Below are positions 9,310 through 18,168 of a DNA stretch of 64,000 nucleotides, one piece after another. This DNA is from Metallosphaera yellowstonensis MK1 (GTDB lineage Archaea; Thermoproteota; Thermoprotei_A; Sulfolobales; Sulfolobaceae): positions 533,440 through 597,439 of the forward strand of contig NZ_JH597761.1 of NCBI RefSeq assembly GCF_000243315.1. The letters run 5' to 3'. Positions within the stretch are counted from its first letter, which is position 1, and every line of letters begins with the position of its first letter. The notes under the pieces are model-generated. The model was not told the DNA's origin. It saw only the letters and a list, made by a program, of their open reading frames with translations, and made no database searches. The translations under genes and the position numbers were made by a program.

Positions 9310-10673
9310 TCTCGTCTCCCCTCCCAGCCCATCTCAATGAGCCACCTCCTCCAAAACGTTCTAACTCCCTCCTCGTGAAATTGCGTTCCCCTGACTAGTC
9401 CTGGACCTGGCCAATCATCCAGGGTAGGTAGATCGCTCAACCCAAGGTTTCCAGCGAAGATCAGTTGGTCAACCTTCCTGGAGTAAATTCCCCTAGCGGA
9501 TTTGGCGATCTTCCTCCATATTGTAGTGTCGTCCATCTCTGCCACTCCCGCCGGCCCGAAATGGGACGAAGTTATCTCGTAGACCCTCTTGGCGATCTCA
9601 TCTGGGACCAACTTAGGCACAACCACCCACGTCCATATCTCGGTTACTCCAGGGCCCAATGGATTCCACAACCTTATTTCGCTCACAGGGGCGTTAGGTC
9701 TTCCTGACTTTGGTGAGTCTGTTTGATCCGCAGCTATGAACATCGAGAAGTTGGGAAACACTGTGAATACCCACATGGTAGCTTCGGTGAAGAGCTTAAA
9801 CTGGTCCTCACTAACCCCCTCAGGCTTTCGAAAACCTTTGTACCACTCTCCATAGAATCCAAAGTATCCTGGAATATTTGGATCTGGTGGGAACCTTATT
9901 CCTATGGCGGAAACTGGTTTCCCTCTGGAGTCCTTCAGCTCCGCCACAGAGACGTCTCTACCGACCATGGCTGACGGGGTAACATAACCGAACCTAGACA
10001 GGGGACTGGAGTAACCTAATTCCACAACCGATTTATGAGAAGTCATGGTGTGAAGCCTATCCTCAGCGAAGTTGGCGGCAGGAGACTTCCAATCACAGTC
10101 GACCACGAACCTAAAGGGTTCTCCAACTAACCTGACTCCGCCACTGGCCTTATAGAAGACGTCAAGATACCACCTCATTTCTCCCAGATACTCCTCCAAA
10201 CTTATCGCGTTCTTGTTCATGTTCCCGAAAATCAGATTCTCATACGTTTCCACCCTAATCTCCTCCAGGGCAATTCTGCTCATGTCCAAGTTTCTATAAG
10301 CCACTTCCTTAACTGGGACTCCAATCAACCTACCCCTGTTGTCGTAAGTCCAGCCATGATATGGACAGGTGAAGGACTTAGCGTTGCCTCTCTCAGCTTC
10401 ACAGAGTTCAGTGCCCATGTGTCTACAGCTATTGAAGAATCCCCTTATCCTATCGTCCTCTCCTCTGATAACCATGAAAGAGTCAGGCCCAATTTTTCTT
10501 ACAACGAAGTCACCACGGTTTGGAATTTCGTCAGCTAAACCCAGGAAGACCCAGCTCCTAGAGAATATCTTCTCGAGTTCCTCTTTGAAAACATCTTCAT
10601 CGTTCATCAACTTAAGTGGTACTCGTGAGGGATCATGGTATCTTTCATAATGGACGTTATTAGATGATCTCAT
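9306..10673 (-). CDS. Rieske aromatic ring-hydroxylating oxygenase, alpha subunit
   Basis: About 455 residues. The Rieske site is complete: C-x-H in NSCRHMGTELC, 17 residues, then CPYHGW. The mononuclear iron motif reads NFAEDRLHTMTSH. The ATG at 10673 (MRSSNNVHYERYHDP) is preferred over an upstream TTG because the TATA-like aaatatataaagg box centred near 10708 would place transcription start close to it. Forms an operon with the beta subunit. It differs clearly from the alpha subunit at 1137-2498 and probably acts on another substrate. No ferredoxin or reductase gene is in the window. Confidence 0.9.
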   Translation of the reverse strand: MRSSNNVHYERYHDPSRVPLKLMNDEDVFKEELEKIFSRSWVFLGLADEIPNRGDFVVRKIGPDSFMVIRGEDDRIRGFFNSCRHMGTELCEAERGNAKSFTCPYHGWTYDNRGRLIGVPVKEVAYRNLDMSRIALEEIRVETYENLIFGNMNKNAISLEEYLGEMRWYLDVFYKASGGVRLVGEPFRFVVDCDWKSPAANFAEDRLHTMTSHKSVVELGYSSPLSRFGYVTPSAMVGRDVSVAELKDSRGKPVSAIGIRFPPDPNIPGYFGFYGEWYKGFRKPEGVSEDQFKLFTEATMWVFTVFPNFSMFIAADQTDSPKSGRPNAPVSEIRLWNPLGPGVTEIWTWVVVPKLVPDEIAKRVYEITSSHFGPAGVAEMDDTTIWRKIAKSARGIYSRKVDQLIFAGNLGLSDLPTLDDWPGPGLVRGTQFHEEGVRTFWRRWLIEMGWEGRRE

Positions 10674-11095
10674 ATTCAAATAAAATTTAATTAAGTTTCC
10701 CCTTTATATATTTTGCTCAACCTGATTTGTGAATCACTTCAATTTTTATCAGAGCTTACGTAAAGCTTTCTTTCAAGTTAGCGTATAATTTTGAATTTTA
10801 AGTTGTCTAGTCGGCTAGACATCTGAGAAAATTGAACGACCCCACAAAGCACCTCCCTCACTAAAGCGTAAATATTACGTTAATTAACACGAAACATATT
10901 TTTTCCACCAACTTATACCTAATTTACCCCTTTCTTAGAAATTGCATCTCGTCTAGTAAAATTAGTGAAGCACAACTGACTGCATGAGAACACTCCTGTG
11001 TTAGAAGCCCTGAGACGACGTCTCAATCGTGACCTCCAGTAAATAAGGAGTTAAGCAGATCTAGGACGCACTCTAAGGGTTAAATGAGAAACTTA

Positions 11096-11158
11096 TAACA
11101 GTTATTAGACTCTCCCTTGACTGCAAGGTGACATTTGAGGGAAAGTCTCATAGCTGCC
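11096..11158. repeat. Miniature palindromic element, degenerate
   Basis: Reads aacagttattagactctccc at its left and gggaaagtctcatagctgcc at its right, the two arms pairing as in the intact family members. No target duplication is recognised. Confidence 0.6.
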
Positions 11159-11437
11159 CAAACTTACTTCTGGGAGTTGACGCGATGGTGTCCCTTCATT
11201 GGATGAATCTTAGGGCTACAGCTCCTCCATCGTAGAGGCCAACAATGCCTGGACATTCCGAGGAATTTTAGTAGGCCTGAAAGGCTTTAGGTTTGAAAAC
11301 TTTTTGGATTGGGGATTACAAGTCCATTCGTTAACCGCATTTGTAGACTAACATGTGTTAATGGGAGTACCTTCCCAATACAAAATCCTTATATAGCATT
11401 TTGCGATTGAAAGGCTCTTATCTATCTTTTTATGCTT

Positions 11438-11503
11438 ACAGCAGTTATCAGATTTTACCCTGATTACAGGGCGCTACCTAAGGAAAAATCCCACAACTGC
11501 TGT
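11438..11503. repeat. 66-bp miniature palindromic element
   Basis: Begins acagcagttatcagatttta and ends cccacaactgctgt; nearly identical to the copy at 18588-18653. Flanks share gctt on both sides, consistent with a short target duplication. Confidence 0.8.
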
Positions 11504-11763
11504 GCTTAATAATACTCTGTGAATTAACCTCAATTATCATAAAAGCTAACGCTGAGCCTCCTTTTAGCCTAACATCAGATATTGAATTTTATGGAACCTA
11601 ATGACAGCGAGCCATTCAGGTTTCCATTGCAAATCCACTTTATTTGAATCCTTTTAGAGTAATTAGTCGTGAATTCGGGAGAACTTAGCGGTGATAAAGT
11701 AGAATTTGCATTACGTGATAACATAAAACTGCTATTCGCAATGGATCCGTGAATCATCCATGA

Positions 11764-11830
11764 CAGCAGTAGTTATTGGATTTTGTCTCATTCAAAAGGC
11801 GATATCCAAGGGAAAACCCATAACTGCTCT
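11764..11830. repeat. Miniature palindromic element
   Basis: Left arm cagtagttattggattttg, right arm ggaaaacccataactgctct. Family member with a few extra bases at the left tip. Confidence 0.65.
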
Positions 11831-12237
11831 AACAGTACTTCCTGAGAAGAAGTGGCGTTTCACGACTCAGCGTAGCAATCGATATGTCTAGGTTACACGC
11901 TTCACTGAGACAACAGATATCGCTTTTAATGTTTTTTGAGATGTTGCACATAAACTCCAGCTCAGTCAAACGAAAAAAGGTTGGGTGAAGTTAAAGTATG
12001 AACATGCTTGATTGATCTACAAACTACGGACGAGGCCAAATATATGAGGGGATTGCCTTGTGTGCTTGTTCAATTTTCTCAGATGCCAATCTCATTGGGC
12101 AACTTAAAATTAGAAATTATACATCAATTTGAAAGTAAGCTTTACGTGAACTCTAATAATAATTGAAGTAATCCACGAAGCACGAGGGAATGCAAAGTTT
12201 AATTACCTTAAATAAGTAATTATTTTTTAGTGAAAGT

Positions 12238-13323
12238 ATGGACAGGGAGAAGAAGTTCAAGGAGTTAATAGAGGAGATGAAGGGGAAGAACGTGGGAACT
12301 TACGCTACGGCTTTCGATAAGAGGTTCTCCAACTATCCTGTCTTCACCCCGGAACCTTCGCCTTTCATGACACCGTACATGTGGAGATATGAGGACATGA
12401 AGAGGTTAGCGTACAGGTTGAGGGGAGTCATAGACCCAGAGTTCACTGACAGGGTGACAATTCACCTGGAGAATCCAGGGATTAAGAAACTCTCGCCCGA
12501 GTTCCCCGCCCCGGCTACTCCCACCATGTACGCTGGAATACAAATAATAGCTCCAGAGGATAAGCCACCTGCCCACAGGCACTTCACCAACGCCTTCAGG
12601 GTCGGGTTGGAGTTCCCCCCTGAGGGAGGGTATACCACGGTGAACGGGGTCAGGATCAGGATTCTCAGGGGAGACGTTGTGCTCACTCCGTCCCTCACTT
12701 GGCACGACCATGGCAACTACGGTAAGGACTACGCGTTTTGGTACGACGGGCTGGATGCCCCACTCACCTTCTGGTTAGGACTGGAGTGGTACTCCTTCCT
12801 GAAGGACTTCAACGGAAAGGTGATCCAGGACGTCATCGGTACGGAGGTCGACATAGAGGGAAAGTTCTCCTATAATTACCTTCCCCTAAGTGAGCCCAAG
12901 TCTGAGGTGAACCCCGTGTGGTATTACCCGTACAAGAAGACCAGGGAGACCCTAATGAGGATGGCCGAGAAGAGTGACGGCGATCCCCACAGGGGGATAG
13001 CGCTCGAGCTCATAAACCCACAGACTGGAGGGCCGGCCTTCCCCACCATGAGCCTCAGGTACCACCTCATAAAGCCTGGCGTGGAGACCAAACCCGTTCA
13101 GGCCACAGAGAGCCTGGTCATGTTCCCGATGGAGGGTGAGGCCACTGTCACCTTAGGGGAGGGCCATCAAACGTTCAGGCTTAAGGAGAACGACTTCCTG
13201 ACCCTACCTCCTTGGGCGAAGTACACTGTCTATAACGAGGGTAAGGTACCACTGATACTGTTCGTGCAGTCAGATGCTCCGACCTACAAGGCCCTGGGAA
13301 AGTATAGGGAGAAACTACACTGA
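12238..13323 (+). CDS. Gentisate 1,2-dioxygenase-like double-cupin ring-cleavage enzyme
   Basis: 361 residues with two cupin domains, as in gentisate, salicylate and 1-hydroxy-2-naphthoate dioxygenases, which cleave a ring next to a carboxyl or hydroxyl group using ferrous iron. In the N-terminal cupin the iron ligands are visible in PAHRHFTNAF and WHDHGN, with the conserved WYDGLDAPLTFWLG following. The C-terminal cupin is recognisable around LVMFPMEGEATVTLGEG. TATA-like cttaaataag is 31 bp before the ATG. With the Rieske oxygenases and decarboxylases upstream this supplies ring fission for the island. Exact substrate not determinable. Confidence 0.8.
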   Translation: MDREKKFKELIEEMKGKNVGTYATAFDKRFSNYPVFTPEPSPFMTPYMWRYEDMKRLAYRLRGVIDPEFTDRVTIHLENPGIKKLSPEFPAPATPTMYAGIQIIAPEDKPPAHRHFTNAFRVGLEFPPEGGYTTVNGVRIRILRGDVVLTPSLTWHDHGNYGKDYAFWYDGLDAPLTFWLGLEWYSFLKDFNGKVIQDVIGTEVDIEGKFSYNYLPLSEPKSEVNPVWYYPYKKTRETLMRMAEKSDGDPHRGIALELINPQTGGPAFPTMSLRYHLIKPGVETKPVQATESLVMFPMEGEATVTLGEGHQTFRLKENDFLTLPPWAKYTVYNEGKVPLILFVQSDAPTYKALGKYREKLH

Positions 13324-14146
13324 GTGGAAAGTCTTTCTCTTTTTCCCCAGCCTAGCAACAGTTTACCAAGTCGAAGTATCTTTCTCCCGTCGTCCGGTTG
13401 TTTTTTTTTGTATCGATATGTTGGTTTTTTAGTTGTAGTATAACCTAGTTTCTTTGATAACTGATAATGTAAAAAGGTGACTTTAAGGTAAGAATTAAGA
13501 TAATTCATGGTTCTACGAACACGGGCAATAATTGATAAGCACTCGTGTTATGTCATCACTATTGTTCGATCTTTAATCTTAAAGGTATCTCTCCAGGCAA
13601 GAATTTTCCTAGCTGATTCGAGAATCATTATTTAATAGTTCGACTTTTGAAGCAGCTTTACAAAAACGTAAAAACCTAAAAGGCTGAGAGATTTGTGATT
13701 CAGACAGATGATGGAATGGCCGTATCTCGGAACAGAATCCCTTGGCTTCGTGAAGGGAGTGTTCACATGCAGTCATGATATTCGATAATGCGTACTGATA
13801 TTATATGATCGACTCTTAAATGACTTTTACCTGAAGGTAAGCCAGGTTTAGGGACATAACGTCCCTGGAGAGTCGTGGTGCTTCACGGCCGGGACCAGGT
13901 CCGTGTTATACTCCAGCGTGGCCGAGCTCCAGGTAACGGCCTCGTTCAGCCGACCTGGCGAGACTCGACCTCAGCACCGAGTTGAAGCTCCGCATAGATC
14001 GTAATTATTGCTCTTCTACTTTTCGAATAAGGTGACTACATGAGAACACTCACCGCTAAGTATGTTTACCGGAAACTGTTGGCAACGGCCAAGTTTGGCA
14101 CCTGAGTACGACTGAACACGAGGTTATTTGGATAAGAACGAAGGAG
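13324..14146. other. Intergenic region, no supported gene
   Basis: T-rich stretches just after the cupin gene (13333-13346 and 13404-13411) are plausible transcription termination sites. A G/C-rich patch at 13840-14000 reads like decayed coding sequence but was not identified. Confidence 0.5.
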
Positions 14147-14641
14147 CTAAAACACCTTGGTCAATATTATGGCGATGAGTGTCGCTAATATACCACCGAG
14201 GAACCCGAAGAAGTACGTCCTCATGTCCTCCCTGATCTCGTCGATCCTCTTGTTGACCGACTCAAACTTGACGTCAACGTAGCTCTTTAATTCCGTCTTG
14301 ATCCCTTGTTCCGTATCTCTCATCTCCTTCCTTAGGGCGTCTATGTCGGACTTCGTGGCCGTCCTCAACCTCTGTTCCAAGTCGTTTATCTCCTTCCTTA
14401 GGGCGTCTATGTCGGACTTCGTGGCCGTCCTCAACCTCTGTTCCAAGTCGTTTATCTCCTTCCTTAGGGCGTCTATGTCGGACTTCGTGGCCACTTCCTT
14501 GATCACACTGTCCAAGATCAACAGCCTCACTTTGTCATCCTGGGCTATCCCGACTGAGATCCTCCTGATGAACTCCTGATACGCTTCGTTATCTTTACTG
14601 AACTCCTCCAGCAGTTGTCTGGCCAGGCTCACATTTATCAA
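14147..14641 (-). CDS. Coiled-coil protein with perfect heptad-rich repeats and C-terminal membrane anchor
   Basis: 164 residues: a helical N-terminal part, then ATKSDIDALRKEINDLEQRL repeated nearly three times (22-residue unit), then a further coiled coil and a C-terminal hydrophobic segment (FFGFLGGILATLIAIILTKVF). The DNA under the repeat is a perfect 66-bp duplication (14331-14396 = 14397-14462), so it arose recently or is kept uniform. Topology suggests a tail-anchored rod. Similar DUF1640-like coiled-coil proteins are common in Sulfolobales; no function is known to me. Confidence 0.75.
   Translation of the reverse strand: MINVSLARQLLEEFSKDNEAYQEFIRRISVGIAQDDKVRLLILDSVIKEVATKSDIDALRKEINDLEQRLRTATKSDIDALRKEINDLEQRLRTATKSDIDALRKEMRDTEQGIKTELKSYVDVKFESVNKRIDEIREDMRTYFFGFLGGILATLIAIILTKVF
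14331..14492. repeat. Perfect 66-bp tandem repeat within a coding sequence
   Basis: Two identical 66-bp units start at 14331 and 14397 with cttagggcgtctatgtcgga, followed by a third partial unit at 14463-14492. Length is a multiple of three, so the reading frame is kept. Confidence 0.92.
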
Positions 14642-14695
14642 TTATCTCTGACCCAAATAAAAACTTAACAGGGTCGAGCGAAAATTAATCGGCTA

Positions 14696-14759
14696 GCGGT
14701 TATTAGGTTTTCCCTCGATTACAGATTGATGAGTAAGGGAAAGTCCCATGACTATTGTG
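14696..14759. repeat. Miniature palindromic element, degenerate
   Basis: Left arm cggttattaggttttccctc, right arm aagggaaagtcccatgacta. It lies just upstream of the coiled-coil gene at 14147-14641. Nothing else is seen up to 14900. Confidence 0.6.
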
Positions 14760-14900
14760 AGTGATGTGAACCGAAAATACGGTCGGGAAATGAACCCCCG
14801 AAAGGAATCCTCTTTTCCTAAGACGTCAAGGACATCGGAGGATTTCATTCGGGTGAGGTGTCACGTCACCCTGAAGAGCGAGGCATCTCCGTGTATTTCC

Positions 14901-15305
14901 CTAACCAGAGAGGCCAATGAAGGTCGTATTTCTGTATACGTTGTGCATAGCACTGTCAGTAGTGATTACCCTCGCCCTCTCCCTCTCAGCGAGAGATACC
15001 ACAAAACAGTCTACAATTGAGAGGAAAGAAAAGTCAACCTTGACTTCTCCTGCCCTCAGGGAGAGATCTTTATCCGGGGGAATCACCCTAATTGATGAAT
15101 CTAAAATAAGCGAAAGTCTCACCCTAGCTCCTTCCTTACCTACGACCCAGGAATATTGGTAGAAAACCTCCATTAAGTTCAAGGGGGTAGTGAAAGCCCC
15201 GTACCTCCCTGCGTAGATTCCCCTCATTAATTCCTTGACTTTCTCGTTCAGCCCTGAGAAGTGCACGTGGAAGATCCCGGTGTCAAGGACTATTTTCTCC
15301 CTCAC
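14901..15305 (-). CDS. vapC: VapC-type PIN-domain ribonuclease toxin
   Basis: 134 residues with the PIN-domain acidic residues in order: an N-terminal Asp (KIVLDTGIF), a Glu in LNLMEVFYQ, Asp in LSIVDCFVV and Asp in ITTDSAMHN. These form the Mg-dependent RNA-cleaving site of VapC toxins. Start overlaps the stop of the antitoxin gene by 4 bp (15302-15305). Length is standard. The pair appears intact. Confidence 0.88.
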   Translation of the reverse strand: MREKIVLDTGIFHVHFSGLNEKVKELMRGIYAGRYGAFTTPLNLMEVFYQYSWVVGKEGARVRLSLILDSSIRVIPPDKDLSLRAGEVKVDFSFLSIVDCFVVSLAERERARVITTDSAMHNVYRNTTFIGLSG

Positions 15306-15523
15306 TTTCCTTTCTCCTCTCCTCCTCTTAATTCCCTCAGGAGGAGCCTGCCCGTCTCCGCCTCGTCTATACCGAAAGCCTCCAGTAGAGTTAACTTCGG
15401 TCGTAATACCATCTCGTTACCCTTCACCTTGATCTCAAGCTTCGAGTCCTCCTTGATGTTAACTTTTCTCCTGACCTCGGCAGGGATCACGATCATCCCC
15501 TTCTTGTGAACCTTGACATCCAT
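15302..15523 (-). CDS. vapB: VapB antitoxin, AbrB/SpoVT type
   Basis: 73 residues. The N-terminal half has the swapped-hairpin AbrB pattern (VHKKGMIVIPAEVRRKVNI, then GNEMVLRPK), the DNA-binding part; the C-terminal tail would bind the PIN toxin. A perfect 20-bp palindrome at 15542-15561 lies directly upstream over the promoter and is the likely autoregulatory operator. Confidence 0.88.
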   Translation of the reverse strand: MDVKVHKKGMIVIPAEVRRKVNIKEDSKLEIKVKGNEMVLRPKLTLLEAFGIDEAETGRLLLRELRGGEEKGK

Positions 15524-15541
15524 AGCGATGTTTCGCTTGAC

Positions 15542-15561
15542 AAAGTTAAACGTTTAACTTT
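15542..15561. promoter_or_regulatory. Perfect 20-bp palindrome, probable vapB operator
   Basis: aaagttaaacgtttaacttt is its own reverse complement. It begins 19 bp before the vapB ATG and overlaps the presumed TATA box (gtttaac on the minus strand). AbrB-type antitoxins typically bind such sites with their toxin. Confidence 0.75.
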
Positions 15562-15698
15562 CGCGGAGGTTTGACTCTGGGTAAGGAGTTCTTCGTGCTG
15601 GCCAGTGTGGGGAATCAGTCATGGGCCCCTCGAATCCCTCAAGCTGGTATCGAAAGTTTGGTAGTAAAGTATATTCAGTAGAAATGTATACTTCAATT

Positions 15699-15897
15699 AT
15701 GGCCACCACAATAAAAGTGGAGGATAAAACCAAAACTGACCTCGAGAACTTGAGGGCCGAAATCTTACTGAACTCGAACATTAAGCTGACTATTGAGAAG
15801 TTACAAGATTGCCTCACGTCCTTAGCCCTTGAAAACAAGGAGTCTTCTTTGACTACGTGGCGAAGAGGAAGTTTGAAAGGAAAACTATGAGAGAGTA
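15699..15897 (+). pseudogene. VapB-type antitoxin of a second TA pair, frameshifted at its end
   Basis: From ATG at 15699 the product reads MATTIKVEDKTKTDLENLRA, typical of a small archaeal VapB family. A TATA-like gtatattc is about 30 bp upstream, so the gene is leaderless. Near 15838 the frame should change: the alternative frame reads VFFDYVAKRKFERKTMRE and stop at about 15897, the usual family ending, whereas the open frame runs on into LTTWRRGSLKGKL. A tnpB element begins immediately afterwards. Remains of a matching PIN toxin lie at 18169-18446. Confidence 0.65.
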
Positions 15898-17165
15898 AAC
15901 TACCCCGCCCTCACGGACGGGGCTTTGGGGTTTCCAGTGGCCTTCACGACGCACCTTCATGTCCCCTTCGGGGTGTTTACGTACCCCAGACCCGTACCTC
16001 TCGTTAAGGCACGGGCTACGTTAATAGATGCGTTCAGGTCACGGTTGTACTTGAGACCGCACTTAGGACAGCGATATTCCCTTCCTTCAACGTGGGTAAC
16101 GTACCCACACCTGTGGCAAGTCTTAGATGTATTCTTAGGGTCTATGTATACCACCTTGATTCCTTGTATCTTAGCCTTGTACTCCACCATCTTCTGCAGT
16201 TTCCTGAAGGGTAAGGAGTGAAACCTCCTATTGAGTTCCTTACCCTTCTTGAAGTTCTCTCTAATACCCGTGAGCTTCTCCATCACTAACACAGGAGAAG
16301 GGAACTGTTTAGCGTATTCCACAATCTCCTTGGAGATAACGTGAAGCTCGTGGTTCACAATCCTTCTCTCTCTACCTCTCAGCCTCTTGAACACGTCCAA
16401 CCTTCTCTTTTCCTGTAGTTTCTTCCTGATATTGAAGTACTTGTGCCTGACTTCCTTGATTCTAGATCCCTTGAAGAAGGTGCCCTTTGTCGGTTTACCG
16501 ACTAGTGCCACTACTGTAGCGAAGTTCCTTTCACCCAGGTCTATCCCTATAGGTGTTTGTGGTTCAAAATCCTTGAATGGTTTTTCAAGGGTGAAGTAGG
16601 CGTACCACTCTCCGTCTCTCTTTACGAGTTCAACCTGTTGCAAAGACCACTCGCCGTCATCAGAGAGGGCGTCAACTATCATCTGTCTTTGTCTTTCCCC
16701 GAACTGTACTGGATACCACACACCATCACCGTCCAGCTGAAGATATAACCAATAAGGTGTTAACTTAGTGTCCCTCCTCACGAGCTTGAAAGCACGGTAG
16801 TTCACTCGCATTGATACTTCATGCACGTGAAATTCTCTTCCCTCATTAGCCTTAACCAGTTCTACTGCTTTGTCCCTGGCAGTCTGTGTGAGAGTGGAAG
16901 ACAGACCGAACCTTCTTCTAGCCTCCTCGTACGCTTTCTGTTGGAGAAGTTCCTTATCCTTGATCTTAAAGGAGGCGAAGAACTTCACAGCTTTTAGGTA
17001 CTTCTCCAGAACGACGTTCAGTTTATGCCTCTTCTCTTTGTTAGGGTTCAGAATCTTCCCCTGTACTGCTACTTTAACTTCTGCCCTCAGGGAACGTCCC
17101 AATCTTTTTTTTACTTTGATTCACATTTATACTTAGCTCCCCGCCCTCACGGACGGGGTCTCAGG
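15897..17165 (-). mobile_element. IS200/IS605-type element carrying only tnpB
   Basis: The tnpB gene is enclosed by two identical imperfect hairpins, ccccgccctcacggacgggg at 15903-15922 and 17139-17158, of the kind found just inside the ends of such elements. No tnpA is present, so transposition would need a transposase in trans. Exact ends are estimates. Confidence 0.75.
15957..17102 (-). CDS. tnpB: TnpB RNA-guided nuclease (IS200/IS605 type)
   Basis: 381 residues, intact. The RuvC-like active site is complete: Asp in IGIDLGERNFATVVAL, Glu in PVLVMEKLTGIRE and Asp in YNRDLNASINVARAL. The C-terminal zinc ribbon has all four cysteines (KTCHRCGYVTH and YRCPKCGLKY). TnpB proteins cleave DNA guided by RNA from the element's right end, here on the 15897-15957 side. 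Closely spaced hairpins there support such an RNA. Confidence 0.9.
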   Translation of the reverse strand: MGRSLRAEVKVAVQGKILNPNKEKRHKLNVVLEKYLKAVKFFASFKIKDKELLQQKAYEEARRRFGLSSTLTQTARDKAVELVKANEGREFHVHEVSMRVNYRAFKLVRRDTKLTPYWLYLQLDGDGVWYPVQFGERQRQMIVDALSDDGEWSLQQVELVKRDGEWYAYFTLEKPFKDFEPQTPIGIDLGERNFATVVALVGKPTKGTFFKGSRIKEVRHKYFNIRKKLQEKRRLDVFKRLRGRERRIVNHELHVISKEIVEYAKQFPSPVLVMEKLTGIRENFKKGKELNRRFHSLPFRKLQKMVEYKAKIQGIKVVYIDPKNTSKTCHRCGYVTHVEGREYRCPKCGLKYNRDLNASINVARALTRGTGLGYVNTPKGT

Positions 17166-17364
17166 TGTCAAAAGATGAAGCTATAAAGGATTGGAGTATT
17201 GACACCAGTAATATTAACGTCGACAGTGTGATATATGATAATCCTCGAGATGAAGTTTTTAATAACTTTCTATAACAAAAGGGATTCGAGACACGAAGAA
17301 GCTGTCGTCAACAGTTTCAGACAAAACGTAAAGTTTATATCATTTCGTCATAAACTCTTATATG

Positions 17365-17944
17365 ATGCTGAGGCCTAAGGAAGTCTGCCAACGCTTAGGA
17401 ATATCCTATGCAACACTTAGAGAATATGTTAAGAAGGGATACATTAAACCTGTACTAGAGACCGGGAAGTGGAGGTTCAGAGAAGAGGATATAGAGAAGT
17501 TAATGGGTATTGTTAGAAAGAGGAAAGTGATACTTTATGCTAGGGTATCATCAAACACACAAAAAGACGACTTGATAAACCAAGTAAAATACCTTGAGAA
17601 GAATGTTAAGGAATACGAAAGTAATAACAGACGTGGGATCTTCATTAAACATGAAGAGGAAAGGATTCCTCAAGTTACTTAGAGTGATACTAAACAACTA
17701 AGTATCAAAAGTAATCATAGCTTATCCCGACAGAGTAGTTAGATTCGGTTTCGAGATAGTAGAGGAAGTATGCAAAGCACATAACTGCGAGATAGTCGTG
17801 TTGAACAATGAGGACAAAACACCAGAACAAGAGTTGATAGAGGACTTGATCTCAATCCTAGTTCCCTTTAGTGGGAAAATGTATGGCATGAGGAGTCATA
17901 AATATGAGAAGGTGAAGAAGTGCGTCGAGGAAATTAAGGCTTAA
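17365..17944 (+). pseudogene. IS607 TnpA serine recombinase, frameshifted
   Basis: The N-terminal MerR-like helix-turn-helix (MLRPKEVCQRLGISYATLRE) and the catalytic serine region (LYARVSSNTQKDDL) are intact. The frame is lost after RIPQV (about 17680), with a further TAA before the C-terminal part VSKV, FGFEIVEEVCKAH and ELIEDLISILVPFSG. Close relative of the copy at 41729. Confidence 0.85.
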
Positions 17945-18016
17945 ATCGTTTCAGCCAGAGGAGGAATACGTCTACCTAACATACTCTATTAGATAGGTAA
18001 GGAGGAAACCAAGATT

Positions 18017-18127
18017 ACCCCGCTAAGGGGGCGGAGGGGTGTGAACGGGTTATCCCGTGACTCCGGTGACGCCAAAGGGCTGAGAATTGATATTAAATAT
18101 TATGAAATCCTATGAAGCCAGAACCCC
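18017..18127 (+). ncRNA. Predicted TnpB guide-RNA (omega RNA) scaffold and right end, copy A
   Basis: Runs from accccgctaaggg to gccagaacccc and shares the core gggctgaga, a following A/T-rich stem-loop and the gaagcc-aacccc end with three other copies in the window. In TnpB elements this part is transcribed as the scaffold, and about 20 bases beyond the end act as guide: here tgaaggtctccacgaggtaa. The adjacent tnpB is deleted. Confidence 0.5.
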
Positions 18128-18168
18128 TGAAGGTCTCCACGAGGTAATTAACGATGAATTAGTCAATT

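Larger units (their letters stand above)
10680..12237. other. Long gene-poor region with miniature elements
   Basis: About 1.55 kb between divergent genes. Three miniature elements (11096, 11438, 11764) are visible. Short stretches such as 11160-11330 look like decayed coding sequence but could not be assigned. The last 35 bp hold the promoter of the cupin gene (cttaaataag near 12207). Confidence 0.6.
17303..18127 (+). mobile_element. IS607-type element with tnpB deleted
   Basis: The left end (gtcgtcaacagtttcaga) matches 41663 and 51113; a broken tnpA follows; only the first codons of tnpB remain (17945-17985, FQPEEEYVYLTYS as at 42300) before the sequence jumps to the conserved right end (18017-18127). 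The result is a miniature that keeps the predicted guide-RNA region without its nuclease. Confidence 0.75.

Noticed and set aside
11160-11330. Frame reading SSSIVEANNAWTFRGILVGL as a transposase fragment
   Set aside because: Too short and interrupted by stops upstream; no catalytic residue visible.
13284-13508. 74-residue minus-strand frame after the cupin gene
   Set aside because: Low-complexity, no promoter, overlaps the cupin 3' end and contains the reverse of a T-run terminator.
13840-14000. G/C-rich patch that might be a transposase remnant
   Set aside because: Neither strand gives a motif that I can tie to a known family.
17167-17278. Possible C-terminal coding remnant reading SKDEAIKDWSIDTSNINV
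   Set aside because: The frame is protein-like but short, has no start and no family could be assigned; too weak for a feature.
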